A stretch of 64,000 nucleotides of DNA from Rhytidiadelphus loreus (taxonomy: Eukaryota > Streptophyta > Bryopsida > Hypnales > Hylocomiaceae). Position 1 is the stretch's first letter. Each line of letters starts with the position of its first letter. The stretch covers positions 811,001 through 875,000 of the forward strand of contig OX344765.1 of assembly GCA_947034895.1 (NCBI GenBank), in the 5' to 3' direction. A program made the translations under genes and the position numbers. Below are positions 57,301-64,000 of the stretch, piece by piece. The notes below the pieces were generated by a model, which was not told where the DNA came from, searched no databases, and saw only the letters and a list, made by a program, of their open reading frames with translations.

Positions 57301-60300
57301 AAAAGTTTTGATTATAGTACGCGAATTTCAAGATTTGAAGAAGTGACAAATGGTGCAATAGATCATTGCATAAATTCGTTGCAAGAAATACCTCAAATTC
57401 ATACATTTGTAATGGATAAATTAAAATGGAGTACACGTCCTAATATTGCAGCAGTGGCACTAGATGAACCATTAGTCCAAAAACTTAAACTTAAAGTCCA
57501 GGTTTCATTTTTATGCATTTACAAACTTTTTTAGTATTAAATTCAAAATCCTAAGTCTTATTATAATACTTGACTCAAAATCAATATTCTCTATATGTAA
57601 TTGAAATTCATGACATTCAAATATCTTTTACATGAATTAAATAACATTATTTTCTTAATACAAAAGGAAGCTTCAAAAAAGGCAATGCACCATGTAACCT
57701 TGTATTTGGAATTTTGGGCAATTTATGAAGAACAATTACAATTGGATATTAAAGCTTACAAAGCTGATTTGGAATATAAGAAAATAGAATTAAAACAATT
57801 GCTTGTAGAAGTTGAAATTCATAGAAAAGATTTGGATGGATTGGATAGATGGTTTGTCTTTATTTTATTTAATATTTATGAAATGAATTTAAAAGTATTT
57901 TATTAAAAACTTGTACAAATTTTTAGATGCAATTGGAATATAATAATAATAAAAATGTATACAAACTATATGTTTTTTTGCAGTATTCCAAATGCCATAG
58001 AATTTGGATGTTTTGTGATTAATAATCAAAAAGTACGAAAGTTTTTGATGACCAAAAAACAACAACTTATAGACTTAGGTTTTCTTCTTTCCTACTGAAA
58101 TTTAAATATAATTTATTAAAAATAAAAAATAAACATAAAAAAATCCATAAATAATTCTTCAATTCTATTTAAGTTGGAAATAATATTGAATTAATTATAA
58201 ACATGTTTTTCATTTGTGAACTACAGTTCTCTTGATGATTTCAAAAACTCCAAAAGACATAGGTTTTAAAATTGGACACAAATTTGAGGCCATTGAAACA
58301 CAACTAAAGACAAAAACAAATACTCCAGAAGATGTTGATGCTTTGAAACAAGCAATGGTGACTATGCCAATGAAAATACATGAGCTTAGTGGAGAAATTG
58401 AATCTACTGAGGTGCATACGCACATATTAAAAACTCTTAATCATTTTATTAATAAAATTTTGGATTGCTTCACAAATATGTATTGAAACATTATCCATAA
58501 TCATTGTCATTGTGTTATATCTACGAGATACAAAATATCAAAAATCATTGTTGTTTTATTTACTTTTCATGTTTTAAATTATTTATTTTAAAATAAAATA
58601 TTGATATGTCAATAAACTATTGAAATTTATATTTACAAATTTATTTGAATAGTACATTATTTTATATGAATTTTTGTTCAAAACATACAATTTTCAAGAA
58701 ATTATTGCCATTCGAGTTGCCATTGTATAAGCAATTAATCTATTCATCATTGCTTAATTATAATTAAACCAAATAAAGCAAAGCAATAATTATATTTCAA
58801 AAGATTATCTACACCTTATCAGTTTTAATCTTAGGGGGTGCACTTAGTTCTACTACAACAAACCACGTGCGAACAAGTGGTTTTTAATAAACTATAATTT
58901 CAATCTAAAATTTTGACCATTGTTTAGTAATGACTATAGGTTTCTATTGCCAAAATTTCCAATTCAAATAAAATATGAAATGATTTCTTAAAGAGGTTGA
59001 AAATGAACTAAAATGGCATGTTTTTCAACTCAAATAATTATAGAGAACACATTTAGATGACCATTGAATCAATATTCAACTCAAAAATTGAGCTTTCAAT
59101 AGAGTTATTTTGAGGAATTTTTTTTTTTCATTTTTTAGACAATTTTTTCTTATATAATATAGGGGTATGAAAGTTATTTTTTAGTTCTACAGTGTATCTT
59201 TTTACTTCAAAAATTTGTAACTAATTATTAATAACAAATGAAAATTTCAATAATTCAAAATATAAACTTTCAAAGTAGGAAAATCTATTCATATTTTTTC
59301 ATATTTTTTTATTTAAAATTCAAAAAGTATATAGGAGGTCTAAAGTTTTGTTTGCACATGATTTCTAATGGACACTCTAAGTGACCCCCCAAGGTTTTAA
59401 TGCGTATTTGAGTCTTCTTAACATTATTTATTTGCCACCCATACAATGAAGTTATATGCTTGTGTTTCAAATTTTTTTACTATGATTTATATTTAACTTG
59501 TTAGAATTTAGATATATTGAAATGGAAAAAATTCTTAGATTTTAAAAATGTATATATTCCATAGTCAAGTAGTCAACAATAATTTGACAAATAAGTATAT
59601 TTTAAATCTATTTATTTAATTAAATATTTAAAATGTTATAAATTTTATATATTTATGTATTTTTAATTTACAAATGATATTTTGTTTTAGATTTACTATC
59701 AATCTCTTGAAGGATTACAATTTTCACTAAACGATAATGATTTCACTCAAAAGTGGACTCTCTTAACTTGGCCTCTTAAGATTGAAAAACAAATGGAAAA
59801 AACTTTAAAGGTTCTAGCTAATGATAATGAGCGTTATCAAAAAGAAATGGAAGGTGAACAAGCATTATTTGGCAACCAAATGGAAAGACTTGATACGGCT
59901 GTTACAAATTTTGTGTCATTTGTTGATTTGGCAAACGTAATTTTTTAATTACTCCTATAACATTTGAAAGAATAGTTGCTAATAGGAACATAAAGAAATT
60001 TTCAAAAATGGTCCAAATAAAAACATATATATAGTTCAATTTATTGTCTTTCAAATTAAAAGAAGCAAGAAAAGAAAGACCTTTTGTCCTAATCTTATGA
60101 TATTGGTGGTAGCAAAGTATACACTTAAATTATATGTAATTTTTTGTATCATTGTGTTTTTCTTAACTAATATATTTTCTTTATTAATCTTGATTAGGTT
60201 GACAAGATTGCCACTGATGCTCGTAATCTTAATAATCGGCTTAAAAAGGCTCAAGAACTAACACGTCAATTTAATTCAAGAGAACTTTTATTTGGAATTG

Positions 60301-63300
60301 AAACAACTGACTATAGCCGATTGAAAGCAATTGTTGAACAATTTGCACCTTTTTTCTACTTGTGGGATACAACTGAATCTTGGAAATCATCATACCAAAG
60401 TTGGATGAATGATCCCTTCGATACTTTGAATGCTGAAAAAATAGATGAAAAAGTCAATGGTTGGTTCAAGGGACTACTTAAAACCCTTCGTGATTTTCAA
60501 AAGCGAGAAATTATATCTCAAGCTTCATCTTGTGAACTCATTCGACAACAGGTGCACACCATGATTTTATTGAATAATTTATATTAATAACGAGATGTTA
60601 GTGTAAATGCACCTTCAACTTTGGCTCATTGGTCTTGACCTTAGCACACTAGTGAGGTGGTCATGAATTCAAATCCGAGCGTTGGTAGGATGCTTACCAC
60701 CATAGTCCAATGGTAGGGGGGTGCAATAACTACCTTATTGTCATATGGGGACCTCAAAATTTCTTGGGGGAAGGAACATATTGTTTCTTTATTATAGGGT
60801 CTACCTCCTAACTGAGACATCAAGGATGAAATTCTTTCAAATGAGAGTTACCTTTCTTCTTTTTATCTTCTAATGTATTTATTTGTATTTAGGTTGGTGA
60901 TTTTAAGCCCTATTTGCCATTGATTCATGGATTGCGACAAGAAGGTATGCGAGAACGTCATTGGAAGACAATTTCAGAGAACTTAAATTTACCTGTTCAA
61001 CCTTCTCCTGAATTTACATTGACAAAAGCCTTAGAAATGGGATTGCTCCAGCACCTTGAAATCATTCAAGAAGTTTCAGAATTAGCAAGTAAAGAATTTG
61101 GTATAGAAATGGCATTAAAAAAAATGCAACAAGAATGGATCCCTCTTGAAATGCAGGTGGGTATTAATTAATTTTATGTTTATTTCATAATTCAAATGGA
61201 CCAATGAAGGAAGTTTTTCATTTCCTATTTATATCACTGAATATTTGGAAATTAATATAATTGATATTATTATTATTTTAATTATTTTTTAATAATATTT
61301 AGAATATATGATATTTTTGAAATTTTGAATTTGAATTTCTAAATTGATGGATTTTTTTAAATTATAGTTTGTTTTATTAATTGTTTTATGAATGAAGAAA
61401 CAATTCATAATTAACTGTTTCTTCATTATCGAGTTAGTTATAACATTATTTCAAACTAACTCAATAATGTGATAATGTTATAGATATTGCCATATAAAGA
61501 AACAGGAACATATATTATGAAGATTGAAGAATCCTATCTTCAACAATTAGATGATCACATAGTTTTAACACAATCAATAAGTTTTTCTCCTTTCAAAAAA
61601 CCTTTTGAAGATGAAATTGATAAATGGGAAGAAAATTTGGTTTTGGTATCTAATACTATCGAAGAATGGTTGAAAGTACAAAGACAATGGATGTACTTGG
61701 AACCTATTTTTAGTAGTGAAGATATCAAAACACAATTACCTATTGAAAGCAAAAGATTTGATAATGTAGACATGGTCTATAGCAAGGCTCTTAGTTCAGC
61801 ATTTTCAGCACCACAAATAATCAACTTTTGTTCTAATAAAAGGTTACTTGATCAATTTATTGAATCAAATAGAGTATGGCATTAACTTCTATTGTGTTTA
61901 TTTTCTATTTTTTCTATATTATGCAAAAATATCATTCAATTTTTAATTAATTTGTAGCATCTTTAGAATTTCAATGGTTGCATGACATTATTGTGTCATA
62001 TTATTTTTATTGAAAACTATGTATTTGTGATCTTTTTTTTAATACCTAATCATTGATGTTTATTTGTTTTATATTAGCTTTTAGATTTGATACAAAAAGG
62101 ACTTTCAGATTACTTAGAAACAAAGCGTTTGGCATTTAGTCGCTTTTTTTTCCTTTCAAATGATGAATTGCTTCAAATTTTATCACAAGCCAAAAATCCA
62201 TTAGCTGTACAACCTCATTTACGTAAATGCTTTGAGGCCATTGATCGACTAGATTTTGAAGAAGATTTAACAATTACATCTATGAATTCTGGAGAAGGAG
62301 AAAAGGTTAATAATATTAATTTATTTTGTAGTGATGTATCTTTAGAGATTGTTAATGTATAGTTTATTGTTTATTAATTGAATTTTTTTATTTTTTTATT
62401 CTATTTACAAATATAATATATGTCATATGAATCAATGTACATGAATTAACACATAATTATTCAATTTTTGAAATGTAGATTCCATTTCCAACAACAATGA
62501 AACCTCTTGGGAATGTTGAACATTGGTTATGTGAAGTTGAAATCAAAATGAGACAAAGTATACATTGGCAGGTATTTAAATTTTGATATTATGAGATCTA
62601 ATACTTTGATATTTTAATTTATTACAAGATCATGAATTCAAAAAACATTCATACTAAATTTTTTCTTTTGTATAGTGTAAACATTCACTAGTGGCATATA
62701 AAGACACTCAAAGAACTCTATGGGTTCAAAATTGGCCTGGCCAAATAGTTCTTGCCGGAAGTTCTACTTATTGGACAGAGGGTGTGGAAAATGGCATAAA
62801 TACAAACACAATGCAAGATTTCTTTGATAATGTGCAGGTTGGTGCTTGAAACTTAAAAGACACTTGTCACAATTTATTAAAGAAGGCGTGTTTGAAGGTT
62901 TTATAGCATTATTATCTGTTTTGCTTATTAAATTTCTTATAATGGATGTATATAGTATACAATAAATTTAAAAATAAATAAATCATGTTCAATAAATATA
63001 CATATTTTTAAATCTTGCTAATCAAAATATTTGAATGTCAATGTTTTTCAATGCCAATTTTTGTTTCAAAAATGTTTTAATCATGTAGGGATTTAAAAAA
63101 ATTAATATAATATTTAAATTTTATTATTATTACTTTAAATATTAAAATTTAGATATTTAATTTTTATAAAAAAATTCACATGATCTATTTATTTTGGATA
63201 ATTTATTTGTAGGTAGCTCAATTATTGGATTTAACTGATCTTGTTAGAAAACCTCTCACTATTCTTGCTCGCTTAACTTTAGGAGCCCTTATTGTCATAG

Positions 63301-64000
63301 ATGTCCATGCACGTGATGTAGTACAACAACTTATCAATGAAAAGGTACAAAATAGAGTTTTGCAAGATATAAAAAGTGTTAACACTTAAGATTATCAAAT
63401 AGCATTTATTGAGTATTACTATAATTTTTAATATTGCAATTGAATGAAGTTGGTACAAGATGATATGGATTATAATTTCTAATAGATAGATAATGTGAAA
63501 ATTACAGACAAAAGCAGTTACAGATTTTGAATGGGTTAGTCAATTGCGATACTATTGGGAAAATGATGGCCTTTGGGTGAAGATGGTCCAATCATCTCTT
63601 TCATATGGCTATGAATATCTTGGAAATACCCCTCGATTAGTAATTACTCCTCTTACTGATCGTTGTTATATGACACTTATGGGTGCTCTTCATCTAAATT
63701 TAGGAGGGGCTCCAGCAGGGCCTGCTGGGACTGGAAAGACTGAAACAACAAAAGACTTAGCAAAGGCCCTAGCCAAACAATGCGTAGTATTCAATTGCTC
63801 TGATGGATTAGATTACCTTGCTATGGGAAAGTTTTTTAAAGGATTGGCTAGTAGTGGAGCATGGGCTTGTTTTGACGAATTTAATCGCATTGATCTTGAA
63901 GTTTTGTCAGTTATTGCACAACAAATTTTAACTATACAACTTGCTATTCAACAAAAATTAAAACGATTTATTTTTGAAGACACGGAAATTTCATTGGATC
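51400..64000 (+). CDS. axonemal inner-arm dynein heavy chain (DNAH1/3/7/12 type), 20 exons seen, 3' end outside the window
   Basis: The exons are 51400-51479, 51726-51878, 52425-52580, 55528-55621, 55728-56011, 56121-56360, 56460-56742, 57250-57501, 57667-57851, 57984-58078, 58227-58411, 59691-59936, 60198-60551, 60893-61156, 61484-61873, 62078-62305, 62479-62571, 62676-62837, 63213-63344 and 63508 onward. All joins have GT-AG and matching phases, with no stops. The tail region shows [20 protein letters not shown]. The linker has [26 protein letters not shown] and [20 protein letters not shown]. The AAA1 ATPase has [18 protein letters not shown] (Walker A, near 63,720) and [16 protein letters not shown] (Walker B). 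The [20 protein letters not shown] form is typical of single-headed inner-arm dyneins. It drives sliding of axonemal microtubules in sperm flagella. The start lies upstream of 51,400 and the gene continues past the window. Confidence 0.92.
53708..54319. mobile_element. 612-bp TTAA-flanked element in a dynein intron
   Basis: TTAA lies at 53704-53707 and 54320-54323. The left end is CCCCTGTGCGTCACAACG and the right end, reversed, is CCCCTATGCGTCACAAAG, matching at 16 of 18 positions. TTAA plus CCCC ends fit a piggyBac-type non-autonomous element. It lies in the 2.9-kb intron between 52,580 and 55,528. The left flank has three tandem copies of a 20-bp-class repeat ending in GGTTTAAYCCC. No protein is encoded convincingly. 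Confidence 0.78.
55181..55430. mobile_element. 250-bp MITE with 16-bp inverted ends and TA duplication
   Basis: The left end is TGCCACATTTAACTAC (55181-55196), and the right end is its exact reverse complement (55415-55430), with TA on both sides. TA duplication suggests a Tc1/mariner (Stowaway-like) origin. The interior holds about four tandem 21-bp-class units containing AACATTNGGAGATC. It lies about 100 bp before a dynein exon. Confidence 0.78.
58830..59393. mobile_element. 564-bp hAT-type MITE in a dynein intron
   Basis: GTTTTAAT (58822-58829) is repeated at 59394-59401, an exact 8-bp duplication. The ends are CTTAGGGGGTGCACTTAG and, reversed, CTTGGGGGGTCACTTAG. Almost the whole element matches, in reverse, the right third and left tip of the 1,651-bp element at 22,201-23,851 (for example CACTTAGAGTGTCCATTAG). 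It lies between the dynein exons ending at 58,411 and starting at 59,691. Confidence 0.85.
60615..60830 (+). repeat. tRNA-derived SINE in a dynein intron
   Basis: TGGCTCATTGGT (60622-60633) is a good RNA polymerase III A box. GAATTCAAATCC (60665-60676) is a worn B box 31 nt downstream. This spacing is that of tRNA-type promoters. The body continues without coding content to about 60,830; exact ends are uncertain. Confidence 0.55.

Noticed and set aside
58412..58486. dynein exon extended to a TGA after FTNMY
   Set aside because: A phase-0 donor GAG/GTGCAT at 58,412 joins correctly to the next exon and restores the usual dynein sequence; the extension does not.
1..64000. alternative genetic code with TAG/TGA reassigned, suggested by the in-frame stops
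   Set aside because: The dynein, Roc-COR, kinase and transposase genes read with the standard code and have no internal stops; the interrupted frames fit decay better.
1..64000. retrotransposon or reverse transcriptase genes
   Set aside because: No RT, integrase or gag-like motifs were seen in any sizeable frame; the recognisable mobile elements, apart from one SINE, are DNA transposons.

Overview
This is nuclear DNA from a eukaryote, most likely a streptophyte plant (alga, bryophyte, lycophyte or fern) that makes flagellate sperm. Three things point there. The right end holds an intron-rich axonemal inner-arm dynein heavy chain gene. The window also carries a TORNADO1-like Roc-COR GTPase. 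Genes are small GC-richer islands in very AT-rich DNA full of DNA transposons. No species is assigned.

Layout. (1) 1-12.5 kb holds three decaying genes: the 3' part of an FCP1/NIF-type phosphatase-like gene, a nine-exon minus-strand gene joining a ParB-like domain to a bacterial-type (beta-order) DNA methyltransferase fold, and a MULE-type transposase with a SWIM zinc finger. Each is interrupted by in-frame stops. An 85-86 bp minisatellite fills intron 1 of the ParB gene, and a polypurine block lies upstream of it. (2) 13.4-16.6 kb holds a perfect 27-bp hairpin and a Roc-COR GTPase gene lacking its 5' exons. (3) 16.6-28.8 kb has no genes. It contains old TTAA-flanked elements with CCCCTAAAG-type ends, and a 1.65-kb non-autonomous hAT element with an exact 8-bp target duplication. 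(4) 28,865-43,382 reads as one giant hAT transposon of about 14.5 kb, with CAGGGTTGAC inverted ends and the same 8-bp duplication (CACAAAGG) on both sides. It carries a hAT transposase, a protein kinase-like gene, a RING/coiled-coil gene and a further gene that shares an unrecognised Cys/His domain with the RING protein. Arrays of a GCGGACGGC motif lie ahead of every one of these genes and near both ends. (5) 43.4-51.4 kb is AT-rich DNA with one small possible membrane-protein ORF and a MITE. (6) 51.4-64 kb is the dynein gene, read here as 20 exons in consistent phase up to the AAA1 ATPase. Its introns contain a TTAA element, a TA-flanked MITE, a short hAT MITE and a tRNA-type SINE.

The main find is the giant hAT element. 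It is a multi-gene transposon in which each gene follows an array of the same motif, as expected if the element's own DNA-binding proteins control both transposition and its cargo genes. The second is the ParB-methyltransferase fusion in a plant nuclear gene. Exon boundaries, ends and duplications were read by eye. Family names rest on motif recognition, not on database searches.
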